Source: Rhizoclosmatium globosum (taxonomy: Eukaryota > Chytridiomycota > Chytridiomycetes > Chytridiales > Chytriomycetaceae). From it: a DNA stretch of 64,000 bases. Each line of letters starts with the position of its first letter. The stretch's first letter is position 1. The notes under the pieces are model-generated. The model did no database searches. It was not told the DNA's origin and was given only the letters and a program-made list of their open reading frames with translations. Location of the stretch: assembly GCA_002104985.1 (NCBI GenBank), contig MCGO01000002.1, forward strand, positions 744,001-808,000, given 5' to 3'. This document shows positions 14,279 through 26,004 of the stretch, in pieces. A program made the translations under genes and the position numbers.

Positions 14279-15287
14279 TTATCTGTGGCTATTATTATTT
14301 TGGGTCCTGGTCCGTGACCCAGATCCTTGGGTTTCATAATAAGATTGTGACATGGATCCGCGTTTCCGAGCTTGTGCTTTTGTGGATGGTGTTACACCCC
14401 AAGTGGCTCCTTGGTTTTGTTCTTCAAGCACTAATCTCCGTTGAGGTGTGAATTCCACGACATGTGCGCCTGAAGCAACCTGGTCTGGGGGACAGTGGCT
14501 CAAATATTCGGGTATTATGGCGGCACCATGCCAGTCAATATGTCCTGCTCGTTTTAGCCTATAGAAGGTGGCACAAGTGGGTGTCGGTAAACAATGGAAT
14601 GTTTCGGAAAAGAATTTGGGATGTATGTTGACTCACCCTTGCAGCAGACGTTCATCAATTGCATCTTTCTGTCCTCTGAACTGCATGGCGAGGACCTTGT
14701 TGACGGACATAACAATAAACTCTAATACTTTTTTGTCTTTGCAGTACCTGATAAAACATTAGTAAGGGAATCGGGCCCAATTTAAGTATATCTCACCAGT
14801 ACATCTCATAGGACGATGCGACCATGTACTCGAGCAGGTCCTTTGGAGTCTGTCCGCCGTAGTTGATGTAGCCCGGTTTGAGTCTCGGGCCACCGTGGGG
14901 AGGAGGTGCAGAGGGCGAGAAGACGTGGCCGCAGAGGGCGTAGATGAGGCGTCGTTGTGGCATTGGGCCTGGTTGAAGAGGTAGTAAATGCTGGCGATTG
15001 TCTCTGACACGATCTCAGCAGGCGCTAGTTTGTTCGGACACGCGGTCAGGAGAAGGCGTGGCTCGGACGAGTGTCGCGCAATCAGAAGTTTTGTCTTTGG
15101 CGGCTGCGAAAGAAGGGCGAGTGTTAGACAGCGTTTTGGGTGTGTTGAGGGAGCGAGTAGGCGATGGTTTAAGTGGACAGCAGGTATAGTTCAAGAGAGT
15201 GGGGGGGAGAGAGAGTTCATTGGAGAGAGGGAAGGAGGGAGGAAGGCAGGGAGGCGCCTCCTTTGCGCAGTCTAATAGCCTCACCAT
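14279..15287 (-). CDS. unrecognised family member P1
   Basis: I recognise no named family. The core reads RLIYALCGHVFSPSAPPPHG, then GYINYGG, DLLEYMVASSYEMYW, a helical stretch, and finally RLLQGLKRAGHIDWHGAAII followed by PEYLSH. The same order and spacing occur in the genes at 28089 and 29700. Upstream, KLLIARHSSEPRLLLTACPN and SETIASIYYLFNQ are probably coding from an acceptor at about 15104. Introns lie at about 14753-14800 and 14563-14650; one base appears missing near 14965. The first exon is not certain: an ATG at 15285-15287 directly abuts a GTGAGG donor. The C-terminus is polar (NNNSHR). No signal peptide or membrane segment. Function unknown. Confidence 0.55.
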
Positions 15288-15720
15288 CTTAAGGGCTTTA
15301 TCGTTGTTGTCCAGTTACGCTGGAATAAGGTCTTCAATGTGGTGACAGAAGAGCCGAAAAATCTGGTATCCCGTGGTGGGGCGGTTGCGATTTGGTTTTG
15401 CGATTTGGTTGCGACAGATCGAGAAGGCCTTGCAAACTTGAAAAATTTCACACTTCCAGGATACCAAGAAAACGTGCTTCCTCCTTCTCCCGTGACTTCC
15501 TTTATCGTTGCAACAGCCCTTATGAACCTCAAATTTTCATTATTGGTACATTTTTTTTACAACTATATCTAGTACGAATGGAGAATAGTATGAGCGAATG
15601 CAATCTGTTACCGATATTCTGATTGGAAACAAGAAAAAACGTAACCGCGACATCAAAATGAAAGTCCGTAAATTACGCCACTTAATACAAGGAGTCCCCA
15701 GTACCATCCACAAACTGTTT
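15288..15720. other. spacer between P1 and ABTB1-like gene
   Basis: This region is upstream of P1 (minus) and downstream of the ABTB1-like stop at 15721. It contains a T8 run near 15549 and open frames under 90 codons with no domain I recognise. It probably carries the P1 promoter and 5' leader. Confidence 0.4.
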
Positions 15721-17614
15721 TCACATTGCAACAAATAATCCCAACTCATCTAAAATGTCATCCAGCCTTCCAGTCTTTTTGTCCAACTCACACCGTCTCT
15801 CGTCAACTTGCTGTCCAATCCTAACCAATACTTCGCCATTCTTTCCTTGAATGCCAATATCTTCCTCTCCATCAAAGCCATGGAGCCGCGAAAGCCAATA
15901 TCTCAAATCGTCAGCGAAAATAACGGTATCGACCTCCTCACGATTTACTACAGACTCTGCACTCTCGTACACCAATGTCTTGATTTCGTTATCTTTTAAA
16001 TACTCTTCAAATCTTTGAGCATATAGTTTGGTGATGAATTGTTCAAGACGGGGCAAGTTCATGTCCCAAGATGCCCGCAACAGATCAGCAGGGTTATCTA
16101 TAGCTTCGATTGGAAGAGCAATCAAGTAATTGACACATGAAGTTTTAAAGCGCTCCAAAAGAAGGAGGTCTGCTACTCGAAGTAACTCAAGCATGAAAAC
16201 AGTGTCATCCGAAAATCGCAAACAACGGTCCTTTGGTATTCCATCAGCACTCTTTGACAAAATCCGGAAACAAATCTTGTACTCACCGTATACAAGAAAT
16301 CCAAAATACAGGCAAATACTTCCGGGGAATCTGTGAATGAGACTGGCAAAATTGATCTGGTTGAGTTTGCCTCCAGGAACCCTCCCATCAACAGTGCCTG
16401 GAAATATTCACTTCGAACAAGAAAAGATTTATGACAAGGAAAGTGTGCATCACCCAGAGCGATGATGATATCAGGCCGTGAAGAGGCAACCAGCACAGCA
16501 CCACTTTGCAACTCCTTCGTTGACGGAAATGACGATAACCCTTTCTCCATCCGTTCCCTGAACATTTCCAGTCCATCCTCATACTCTTGCAAGTCTTTTG
16601 GAACAGGAAGAGCTGTTTTGAGCTCATGACAGGGTCAGTGAGACACCAAACAAGAAGTTGAAGCGATGCTTGAACACTCCTGGTTTCCTCTGCGTAATCA
16701 CAGTTCTCTTCATTTGTTGTCCGCCTGAGAGCCCTGAAAACTCTTTCCTCTCCTTTATGAGAAGTAGCAGCTCCGTTGCACGCCATTGCCGCGCGAGAAA
16801 CTCCAACGCCGGGTCGATTTCGTCGCGTGGGAGTTCTCCCGTATACATCCACACGAGGAATGCTCTTAGTGCAGGGACGGGGACGAGTTTGCTTTTGATG
16901 GGAATTTGGGAACTCTTTGGGAATCGGCGGAGGAATTCGTAGGCGAGGAAGGGGCAACGAGAAGATGCGATTGAGAATGGATGTTGAATTCTGTGGTTTT
17001 GAAGGGTGGGCGTTTTGATTCTGCTGCATTTGGGAGAGCCTGTTATAGGAGGGGAATATCTAACTGTCAATGAATCTGACATGATGTTAATTATCAGGGA
17101 GACCGTACCAAGCTTAGATCGGAATAGTAGTTCTGGCTGTCCATCATGAGGGACTTGTGTAGGAAGATGGCATAATCTGCATCCGCATCTATCGCCTTTG
17201 TGAATCTATTGTTTCGCAATAACGTCCTGATCTTGTTGTTCAAGGCTCCGTAATAGCATCTCTCTCCTTCAAAGGTATTGGGATCGCACTGTGCTCCTGA
17301 AGCTAACAGATATCTCGTAACGTCAATGTGTCCACAAAGCGCAGTGTAGTAAAGTGGACTGCAGTCCCATTGATCACGACAGTTGAAGGGTACTATTGAA
17401 TGGGTATGAGTACGATGGCCGAGTGACAAGATGGAATGTATGATCATGTCAGTGATGTCACCTTGTTCTACCTCCACCAAATGTTTCGCCTGCAGAGAGC
17501 CGACGTCAATTCCATCGACACGACTAGTATTGGTCCTTACTTTTTCCAAGTCGCCTGTTTTACAGGCCAAAAGAAGCTGGTCAAAAGTGGATGGGCATCC
17601 TCTAAAGAAACCAT
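15721..17614 (-). CDS. ankyrin-BTB protein, ABTB1/BPOZ-2-like
   Basis: Layout matches ABTB1: ankyrin repeats, two BTB/POZ domains and a helical C-terminus. In animals this protein is a CUL3 adaptor and elongation-factor binder. The ankyrin part is DQWDCSPLYYTALCGH and YLLASGAQCD, followed by the signature TFEGERCYYGALNNKIR. BTB1 (DYSDLSL to VWMYTGELP) spans about 17120-16820; BTB2 starts with PDIIIALGDAHFPCHKSFL and YFQALLMGGF. The tail includes VNREEVDTVIFADDLRYWL, close to the conserved DSIPLVDDIRFH part of ABTB1. Introns: about 17517-17566, 17400-17466, one near 17110-17050 (boundary not fixed), and 16252-16296. One base appears missing near 17580. Start taken at 17614. Confidence 0.78.
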
Positions 17615-17744
17615 TTCAAAGCAAGAAACTAGCTTAACTTCTTTGCATAAACCATTGCATTCACAACCTTTAACATATCATCATAATGAAAAGAAACAAC
17701 GAATGAGCTCCATCCTAATTAATTCTTCTCCGGTCCTCCAGCAG

Positions 17745-18620
17745 CTACAGCTGACGCAGCCACGACCGTCGCAGGAGCTGGACTAACAACAGCGGAGCAG
17801 TTACAGAAGCAGCAGCAGGAGCCGGTCCCGAAGCCCCAGTTCCTCCATGAACCTGCGTCGCCAACCAATCCAAACTCTCCGTCAACCCCTCCCCAGTCAT
17901 AGCACTACACTTAAAAATAGTCCACTGCCTTCCTCTTAACTCCGTCAACCCCAAATGCTCACTCACTTCCGCAGCACTCATAGCCCCCGCCAAATCCTGC
18001 TTATTTGCCAAAACGAGCAACTTGGCCGTCTTCAGTTCTTCCTCTTGCAGCATCGACAGGAGCTCATCTTTCGAAATGCCGAGACGTTCGCGGTCTGTTG
18101 AATCAATGACGTAGATGACTGCGTCTGTGTTTTGGTAGTAGCATCGCCAGTACGGGCGGATGGAGGTTTGTCCACCCAGGTCCCATACTTGGAATTTAAT
18201 GTTTTTGTAGGTGACGGTTTCTGGATACGAGGGGTGATTTAGATGGTTTCATTTCAAATTGAAAGGGTGTGGTTGCGTTGTAAAGGGGGATCATCACTGC
18301 ACTGACAGGCTGCGGAAAGGACACGTACCGACGTTGAATCCGATCGTTGGAATAGTTGTGACAACCTAATATTGAAAGTGTGGGTGATGAGCACGTGGAG
18401 CCATTGAGGTGGAAGAGAAGGTCAACAGAGCCAATAAAACCCAGATGGCTCCTGTCCTTCCCTTCATAACCAGAACACCGAAACACATGAAACGCACCTC
18501 TCCAATTTGAAGACGATATAAGATTGTTGTCTTTCCGGCTCCGTCGATACCCAGAATCAGAATGCGAACTTCTTTTGATCCCCACAGCCGTTGGAAGATG
18601 CTCGAGAAGATGGCGCCCAT
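17745..18620 (-). CDS. ARL1: ARL1-type Arf-like GTPase
   Basis: Small GTPase recruiting golgins and tethering factors at the trans-Golgi. The start at 18620 gives [19 protein letters not shown] with Gly2 for myristoylation. G motifs: GIDGAGKTT (P-loop), PTIGFNVET (switch I), [15 protein letters not shown] (switch II), NKQD (G4) and CSAMTGEG (G5). Exons join cleanly across introns with GTGCGT and GTACGT donors. The C-terminal tail after DWLATQ is longer and Ala/Pro-rich compared with ARL1. It ends at 17745 as read, or at 17719 (ending GGPEKN) if one base is missing near 17765. ARL1 is preferred over ARF because of the [17 protein letters not shown] and [10 protein letters not shown] wording. 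Confidence 0.88.
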
Positions 18621-18764
18621 GGTGATAGTGTATGTGTATTTTTGCGAAGTTGGTAAAGGGACAGGTTCGGGCGAGGTGAAGGTCCAAAGCCTGTGTGGAT
18701 GTGGTCTCGTTTGGTTGGTTTGGGGGAGAGAAAATTGGATAACCCATAAACTATTGAGTTAACA

Positions 18765-20072
18765 TTATCCTTTACTGTGATACTGTGTTTATAGCTTTCC
18801 CATTTCCCTCCTCCCTTTCCGATTTTACCTCCTTTCACTTTCCCCAGCTTTTGCTTTTTGGCATCCTTCTTTTCCTGTCTCCGTTTGAACTTTTCTTGCA
18901 CACGATATGCACGGCTCCCCTTTTTAACAAGCGCACGTTCCTTTTCTCACGGTCTTCTCGTCTTCCTTCCGTCCCTTCTTTCTATCCACTTCCTCTTCTT
19001 CCTCCTCCTCCGGCTCAGATTCCTCCAGCTCTTCAATTTCCTCTGGCTCAAATCCTTGCTCAGAATCAAGACTGAACACAAATAATTCAGCGTTTTCCCA
19101 TCCAGGTGCTTCTCGTTGAGCAGGATTCGTTCTTTGAGGTCTGTACCCCAAGGCACTCCACCGTTCTCCATCAAACCGAGCCCGTTCCGTCAACTTGAAT
19201 CCATTCGCTTCAGCAAGTTCCTGAATCCCAAACTTTTCGTAAAATGGAGTCTTTCGAAGTGAGACAAAGACTTTAAAATCTTCCATGTTTGCGTTCGAGC
19301 CACTATTCTCGTACGATAGGGACAATAGGATTTGTGATTGCGTAAAGAATTTGAATAGCATCCGTCTGTTGATTTTCACGTCCTTGTCCATTCCTCCACC
19401 AACATGTGGGAAATTAAACACAATTCTGTGCAGTGGTTTGAACGAGTCCAAGAATCTGCTGAAACGAGGCGGTTGTCGGAACTCATTTCTGTCGCGTCGA
19501 GTTTATGGATGACGGAAACGTTGGGGAGACGTTGGAGGAGTCTGATTCTGTCGACGGCTTCTGTCGTGTACTTTGTGGAAATATCACTGATTGTGTCGTA
19601 TGATGTTGCGATTATGCGGCCGTCTCCCTTTGAAGACTGGGGAGTGATTTCTAGGCTCTGCATAACGCGGAGGCGAAAGAAAAGTCTCCTTCACCGACCA
19701 ATAAGATTCCGTGGTTCTTTTTGAATCGAGTGAGTGTACGCAAGTGGGGTGAGGAGGTTGAAAGGAGGGCTTGGTGAAGTAAGCCAGTTTGGTTTGCAGC
19801 TGTGATCAAGGGACGAGCAGGTTCTTGACTCTTTCCCTTATTCTTGCGAATATTTTTGACCTTTGGTTCAGTTGCTGATGTGGATGAGGTTTGGGATTTC
19901 GGGCCAGGTCCTGACATTGAAAGGGTTGGGATTGATGGACCAGACATTGAGAGCATCATCTCATGCGTGGGAGTGAAGAAAGTTCCTCCACGTGCTCCTT
20001 TTGAACATAGGCTGCGGGTTCACTCGATTTCTTGTCCTTTTTGCCCTTGGATCCCTTTTTTCCTTTGGACAT
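18765..20072 (-). CDS. BMT5-like 25S rRNA (uridine-N3)-methyltransferase (DUF2431)
   Basis: S-adenosylmethionine-dependent enzyme, family of yeast Bmt5, which methylates 25S rRNA in the nucleolus. The N-terminus is Lys-rich (MSKGKKGSKGKKDKK). The SAM motif ILLVGEGDFSFASAL is diagnostic. Further blocks: IIATSYDTISDISTKY, the PNVSVIHKLDATEM segment, and FNFPHVGGGMDKDVKINRRM, the family's catalytic-region signature. The C-terminus is acidic then Lys/Arg-rich, fitting nucleolar localisation. Missing single bases are inferred near 19965, 19663, 19475 and 18940. The end is uncertain: as read, the frame stays open to 18557, overlapping the ARL1 start; with one more base it stops at 18765. Confidence 0.75.
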
Positions 20073-20148
20073 GTTGAAGTGTTGGTTCATGGTTGACAAA
20101 AAGAAAGAAAAGGCGAGGATGATCAAACTCTCCATTTATTGCGATAAA

Positions 20149-20891
20149 CTAATGTGTGGCCTCCCATTTCGCAACCGCAGGATGATTCTTGACCGCTGTT
20201 ACGACGCGCTGAATATTTGGATACATATCCAAAATTGTGAATGGAATTCCATCATACGCACTACCATCAGTTGTAACTGTGCCATACGAAGTCTTCATCT
20301 GGTATATGTAAAGATCAGCGATAGTGATATCACTTCCAGCAGCATAATTTCCGCCAATGCTCCCGATAAACCGATCAAGAGCAGTAAACAAAGGCGGCAA
20401 CCCAGACTCAACAAGTTCAGCACGCATAGATAATTTTCTCGTTGGGTCTCTTTCACTGTTCGAGGGCCGAAACGCCAGTTCTACGTCATGTACTTGAGAT
20501 ATGATCTATTACGATTCAAGTCAAATCTCGAACCACTGAAATAACTCTAGAATATAAACCTGGTGTACAAGCGCAGCTTTCATGGAATCGTCGGGATACA
20601 GTTTGAGAGGACCGAACTTTCCACGTATCGCAGAATGGCAGCAGAATGGGCGATGATGATACTGTTGTCAAGTGTCAAAACAGGGAGTTGACCAAGTGGG
20701 ACTGTTGGTTTTAAGGCAACCCATTGCTCTCGAGAAGTAAGGCGTTCGTCTTCGACTATGACGTGGTTAAGTATGTAGTCAAGTCCCACGCATGCCTTGT
20801 ATCACAAGGAATCCCATTGATTTCAAGTGCAAGACCAATTGGCTCGCCGCGTGCTTTCTTGTTGAAGTATGTAAGTTTCAGCGAATGACAT
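20149..20891 (-). CDS. sigma-like glutathione S-transferase, copy A
   Basis: N-terminal thioredoxin fold with LKLTYFNKKARGEPIGLALE and PLGQLPVLTLDN followed by the GSH-binding HSAAILRYVE block; C-terminal helical domain with GSDITIADLYIYQM. Three exons; introns at about 20776-20826 (donor GTGATA) and 20505-20570. Paralogue B immediately upstream has the same intron positions, so the pair is a tandem duplication. The usual Ser/Thr-Ala before the last GSH-binding segment reads HSAA, whereas B has QSTA. Single-base deficits near 20880 and 20622 break this copy, while B has none. Confidence 0.82.
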
Positions 20892-20935
20892 TTCAAATGT
20901 ATTCAAGTTTCAACGAACGAAATAAGATAAGTCAT

Positions 20936-21696
20936 TTAGTGAGCAGCCTCCCACTTAGAAACAGCAGGGTGAGACTTGACAGCCTTGACAACCTTCTGAA
21001 TATGCTCATATCCAGCCAAAATAGTGGCTGGAATACCGTCATAAGCGCCAGCACTGTATGAGGTATTCATTTGGTACACAAACAAGTCGGCAATAGTGAT
21101 ATCGCTTCCAGTAGCGTATGCGCCGCCGTACTTTGCAATAAAGGCGTCAAGGGCAGCGAACAATGGTGGAAGACCCTTCTCAGCAAGCTCAACACGCAAA
21201 GCAAGTTTCTTGACTGGGTCGTTCTCAGCTCCGGATGGACGGAGGGAAGCCTCAACGTCTTGGACTTGGGAGATGAGCTATATTATTTCGTTGTGTTTAG
21301 TAAATGGGGTTGTGTGTGGCGTGTGAGGATGACAAATGTGGGTATGTACCTGGTCCACGAGGGCGGCTTTCAAGGCGTCGTCTGGGTAGAGCTTAAGAGG
21401 ACCGAATTTACCAACGTAGCGGAGGATGGCGGTGGATTGGGCAATGACGGTGCTTCCGTTGACGGTCAAGAGTGGGACTTGGCCGAATGGAGTGGTTGGC
21501 TTCAAGGTAGCCCATTGGTCGCGTGGGATACGCTCATCCTCGACTGTTGAAGTGAGGTTAGAAACAGATGGTGATTGGAGTGAGTGAACAAGAAGAACTC
21601 ACAAGGAATGTCGTTGATGGCAAGGGCAAGACGGATTGGCTCAGCACGGGCCTTGATGTTGAAGTAGGTGAGCTTAAGAGTTGGGTACACAGACAT
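20936..21696 (-). CDS. sigma-like glutathione S-transferase, copy B
   Basis: Starts MSVYPTLKLTYFNIKARAEP; GSH-binding region TPFGQVPLLTVNG then AQSTAILRYVGKFGPL; helical domain ending in HPAVSKWEAAH. The reading frame is intact across three exons with introns at about 21545-21601 (donor GTGAGT) and 21279-21349. It likely conjugates glutathione to electrophiles or acts as a peroxide/prostaglandin-isomerase-like enzyme; the substrate cannot be read from sequence. Codon use is biased to C-ending codons more than in copy A, consistent with higher expression. Confidence 0.88.
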
Positions 21697-22054
21697 ATTG
21701 ATTGTGGCGATAGTGGTTTTTGGAGAGTTTCGTTGTTGCGCAATTTGTACGTTGGATTTCAAAAGTCCGGCGAGTTCGCCATCGCTTCGAAATCAATTCA
21801 AATATCAGCGTATTTGTCAGGTGCTACATTTAATAATGTAATACACGAGTAGTATGACATAGAGATTCTGGGAATGAGATTCAGAAATTCTGTTTGTTGC
21901 ATTTAAGTTTGGCGACTATTACCTAAATACGTCCATATGGGGTATTATCATGAAAGAAGATTTGGATACGTGGTGTTTTATGCATTATATGCAGTCTAAT
22001 TTATCCATATTATACTCTCTCCGTTTATCTCAAAAGTTGACAGAAAACAGACAG
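21697..22054. other. intergenic, divergent promoters
   Basis: This AT-rich spacer separates GST copy B (minus) from the AKTIP-like gene (plus). I see no coding potential or repeat beyond AT-rich tracts around 21960-22020. Confidence 0.45.
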
Positions 22055-23360
22055 ATGTCATCCATCAAGAAGGTCAGCCTCCCACCTCACGACGCATCGT
22101 AAACGAGTTCAATCCATTCAGACAATTCACATACATCAACATAATGAAAGAACTGCCTTCGCCTCCTCACTACACCTCCCATCAAATCCATAGAGCCCCC
22201 TTAACTCACAAATGCATCTCTCTCTACCAAAAAACAGATTGGCATACCCTCCAACATCCCTCTTAAACCAATCCCGGAAACACCAACCTCGTCAACAGGC
22301 GGTAACAGCAGCGGAGGTGTCGGCGGCGCTGCAGACCCGTCTCTCCTCGCAGCTGCAGGCGGCAACGACCAAATCCAACGAGACATCCGTATCTACTCAC
22401 AATACTTTCGAAGATATGAGCTCCTGATTGAATAGTTGAGTGTTTGGCTGTCGCTTGAATCGTGCGTTATTGACGAGGGGTATATAGTAAGAACTTGAGG
22501 AACCCTGACCATTGCCCGAACGGAATGTATATCATGCCTGAAGCGAACGATTTGTATGGTGCGTGATAAAGGATTATGTGGGTTTTGAAAGTCGAATCTA
22601 AAGGAACATTTCAGAATGGTGGGGTGTACTACTCCTTCATCGTGGATACTACAAAGAAGGCGTCTTCAAATTTCATGTTCAGATTCCGGATGATTACCCA
22701 AATGAAGGGCCAACTGTGCGATTTACGACGGATATGTTCCATCCACTTGTTGATCGGTCAGGGTTCTTTAGTTTGAAGCAGCAGTTTCCAGTGTGGAGGG
22801 CGCACAAAGATTATTTGTGTCATGTGTTGCATTATATCAAGAATTCTTTTAAGGAGGCTGTGTTGGCTGGTTTGGAAGGTAAATTGGATTTTTGGATGGG
22901 AATAAGTCTTGGGCTGAATGTATTTCTTTTTTCTAGAGATGCATTGCCCAAATCGGGAAGCGTACAATATGTAAGTTCTGGTGGGGAGACTCGCGCCACT
23001 TAATATTTATGATTCTAGGTTTATGCATGAACGACCCTTGTTTGCACGTCTTGCTTCTCAATGCGCCCAGTTGTCTGCATCAGATGGAATCTTATTCAGT
23101 AATGAACTCGATGAAGATGAAAACATTATCCGGTTCTCTCCACTGGATGATGACCAGTTTGAAAACTTGAAGGCGCAGATGATTGCAAGCGTCGTAAGTA
23201 TTTCTTTCTGTTACTTGCATGAGGTCTGACTGAGTGTTACCAGAATGTTGATCATGTGGATAAGGCGCTAAATCAAAAGGCTGCGCCAAATCCAAAAACT
23301 GAGTTGTTGGGTGGAATCAAGAGTGTGACTGGCAACATTAACCGAATGCTTTCATCTTGA
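22055..23360 (+). CDS. AKTIP/FTS-like inactive E2 (UBC-variant) protein
   Basis: UBC-fold protein of the Fused Toes family. In animals FTS joins Hook proteins and FHIP in a dynein-adaptor complex on endosomes; some fungi have the same set. The UBC core reads GMYIMPEANDLYEWWGVLLL, FHVQIPDDYPNEGPTVRF, MFHPLVDRSG and CPNREAYNMF. The HPN tripeptide and catalytic Cys of active E2s are replaced, as in the family. Seven exons join without a frame problem; one intron at about 22428-22488 uses donor GTTGAG. Before the core is a Gly/Ser/Asn linker. The first exon is the least certain: ATG at 22055 with donor GTCAGC at about 22073. Confidence 0.83.
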
Positions 23361-23484
23361 ACGAGTTGATCTATTCATTTCTGTGTTCATTCCTTCATTA
23401 AAAAGTTATTCATGGAGTATTGATGTCCGGAAGAAATCAAAGCAAAAAAACTCAGCACCAAAACCACCACCAACACACAACAAA

Positions 23485-24955
23485 ATGATGGCCAACGACG
23501 CCCCCGCCCCATCTGACTCCACCACCGATATCCAAGTGAAGGGCAAGGCTGTTGCCGATGCCACTGAGATCCCTGCCAGTGCCGAATCCACGGAGAACGC
23601 CGAGTACGCGCACTTGAGCACTGATGAACTGATTGCACTTGGAAAGAAGTATTCAGCGACGGGCGACTTTGAAAAGGCTGTTGAAGTGCTTGGCTGTGCA
23701 TCGGCGAAGCTGTTGAGTAGTTCCTTTGCTGTTCTTCTGTGCTCAACTGTCAAACAAACAACAACCACAAAACAGAGCCGATGTCCACGGCGCCGATTCG
23801 CCGCTTTGCGCCGATGTTCTCTTTTTGTACGGCGCCGCGCTCTTTGAAAATGCTGTTGCGAAGCTGTCGCCGCTTGGCGGTTCTGTTGATGCGGCGAACG
23901 AGGATGCGGCGGCAGATGCAACCGATGGTGACGGGTCTTGCTTTTGCCTGACTTGCTTTCTAACACTCGAAACAAAAACAAATAGCCGCGAAGGAGTCCG
24001 GGCGCTTTGTCTTTGAGGGCGATGCTGACGACTTGAACGAAGGCGCCTCCTCGAGCTCTGCCGCTCCGGCTGAGCCTGTTGCAGATGCAGACAACAGCAA
24101 CCAGGAAGAAGAGCAGGATGGTGAAGGCGGTGATGCTGAAGATGAGGAAGAAGGCAGTGATATGCAGCTGGCTTGGGAGACCCTTGACCTTGCCCGTCTC
24201 GGCTACCAAAAGATGGGTACTGAAGGGGAACTCAAGATGGCTGATGTCCTCCTTGCATTGGGTGATGTTTCATTGGAGCAAGGTAATGCTAATAGAATGT
24301 CCGAAACTTGGCACTAACCCCTCTGCTTAAAGCTCAATGGGCCCAAGCTATTGAGGACTTTACCGCCGCCATCACTATCAAATCAAACCGTCTCTCTGCT
24401 GATGACCGTGAACTCGCTGAAGCAAACTACAAGCTCTCTCTTGCCCACGAATTTGCTGAAGACTTTGATAAAGCCCTTGAATGCCAGGAAACTGTCATGA
24501 GTGTTTTGAACAAGAAGCTAGCTTCCCTTAAAGATCTTCAAGGTGAACAATTGACTGACCGAGTGATTCAAGAAACAGAAGACATTGAAGGTCTCCTTGC
24601 AGACATCAAATCTAAGGTTAGTTCCATACTCTATTTTACAACCATGCTTCGTTCAACTGACATTCATTCCTAGATTATTGATTTGAACCTCCAAAAGTCT
24701 GAAGCAGCAAAGAAGGCCGCAGCTGCTGCGGAAGAGAGTAATGCTTCTTCCACACTGGCCTCCACATCAACAACGGCTGCACCTGCTGTTGTGAATGACA
24801 TTTCTGGACTCGTCAAGTCCAAAAAGAATGTGTCCAACTCAACATCTCCTTCGAAGGACGCTACCTCTGGTTTGAAACGAAAGGCTGACGAATGTGAGGA
24901 ACCTGCTGGCGAAGAAGGAGCGAAGAAAGTGAAGGAGGGTTCTGACGATAATTGA
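23485..24955 (+). CDS. NASP/Sim3/Hif1-type histone chaperone
   Basis: SHNi-TPR protein that binds histone H3-H4 for nuclear import and storage. TPR1: ELIALGKKYSATGDFEKAVE; TPR2 begins DSPLCADVLFLYGAALFENA and is interrupted by a long acidic insert (EEEQDGEGGDAEDEEEG), a family hallmark. Later repeats include AWETLDLARLGYQKM, AQWAQAIEDFTAAITIK and ANYKLSLAHEFAEDFDKALE. The tail has a bipartite basic signal (KRKADE...KKVKE). Introns at about 23709-23775 (donor GTTGAG), 23930-23983, 24283-24332 and 24616-24673 all keep frame. Confidence 0.88.
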
Positions 24956-25110
24956 TTTGTTTTTGGTTGGCTTCAACATTGTTCTTAGGTTGTTACTTGT
25001 TATTTATTGATGTTATTAAAGACATTCTTCGATTTCTCAATTTTTAAATTATTTTGAACCTACAAAAACGGCATATCTTGGGCTATCAATTGCTCTCAAC
25101 TGGGTACCCA

Positions 25111-25839
25111 ATGTGGAAGCGCATTCCAGCATTCCCTGTAAGTGCTTTACCTATGACTCCATTCTGTTACCTCTCTTCCTCCTTCATTCTGTCTTGCCTG
25201 TGTGTTCTCTGAAATCCCGACATCTCCACTGACAAACATTCAATATCCAATTTACAGACTTGGAGCACATTCTCAAATGCAGAATCAGTGCCCTCTCAGG
25301 CACTGTTGCACCCTTCTATGCCCACTGATCCAACGTTCCTCGACATCTCCATCAAAGACCTCTTCCAACGATACCTCCTCATATCGCCTCTCCTGCGACT
25401 CCTTCAGCTAGCCACAATGTTCATATTCTTTTCTTCAGCCTTGGACACCGCAAACATCGTTTTCACAATCCTCGACACAGTGTTCACATCCCTCTTCTCT
25501 GTATTTGGATACATAGCCTTCCGCCAGATGATACCGGAATGGATCGCCGTGCTCGGGTATTACCTCCTCGCTCGGTGTGTGGTGGGGATCTTGTGGGGCG
25601 TGTACGCGGCGTATTTCTTGGTGCACCAGGTGATGGACTTGCAGTTGGATGTAGGCGTGTTAGTGTTTACGTTGGTGGTTGTTGCGGGCACGTTTCTGGT
25701 TTCGATTGCAATGAGTTTTGTTGGGTTTCGGATTGTGTTTTCGATGGAGGTTTATGGGAGGGAGTGTAGAGATGTGTGGAGGCGGGGTGTGTTTTATGGG
25801 AGGGATGGGGAGGAAGGTGGGCAGCAGTGGGTGACATGA
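25111..25839 (+). CDS. four-helix integral membrane protein, family not recognised
   Basis: Exon 1 is 27 nt (MWKRIPAFP); a 121-nt intron (25138-25258) follows; exon 2 carries the rest. Four hydrophobic spans are visible: around LLRLLQLATMFIFFSSAL, FTSLFSVFGYIAF, WIAVLGYYLLARCVVGILW and VFTLVVVAGTFLVSIAMSFV. The C-terminus is polar with many Gly/Arg/Glu. No signal peptide or catalytic motif. Base composition changes from C-rich to T/G-rich codons along exon 2. A DUF-type fungal membrane protein is possible; no function is proposed. Confidence 0.62.
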
Positions 25840-26004
25840 ATTGCCGGAATCGGTTGAGGATGCTCAGGGAATCACAACCTTGATTTTCCCGCTGGCCAAC
25901 TTCATGGCACGCTCGTTTGGTGACTGGGAATACGTCATAAGGAATTTGGAAGAACGATATATTAATTATAAAGATTCTATGTGGAGTTGTACTCTCGTCC
26001 TCCC

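Noticed and set aside
15281..15532. Minus-strand 83-codon open frame upstream of P1
   Set aside because: It shows no similarity to P2 or P3 N-termini, and no donor links it in phase to P1.
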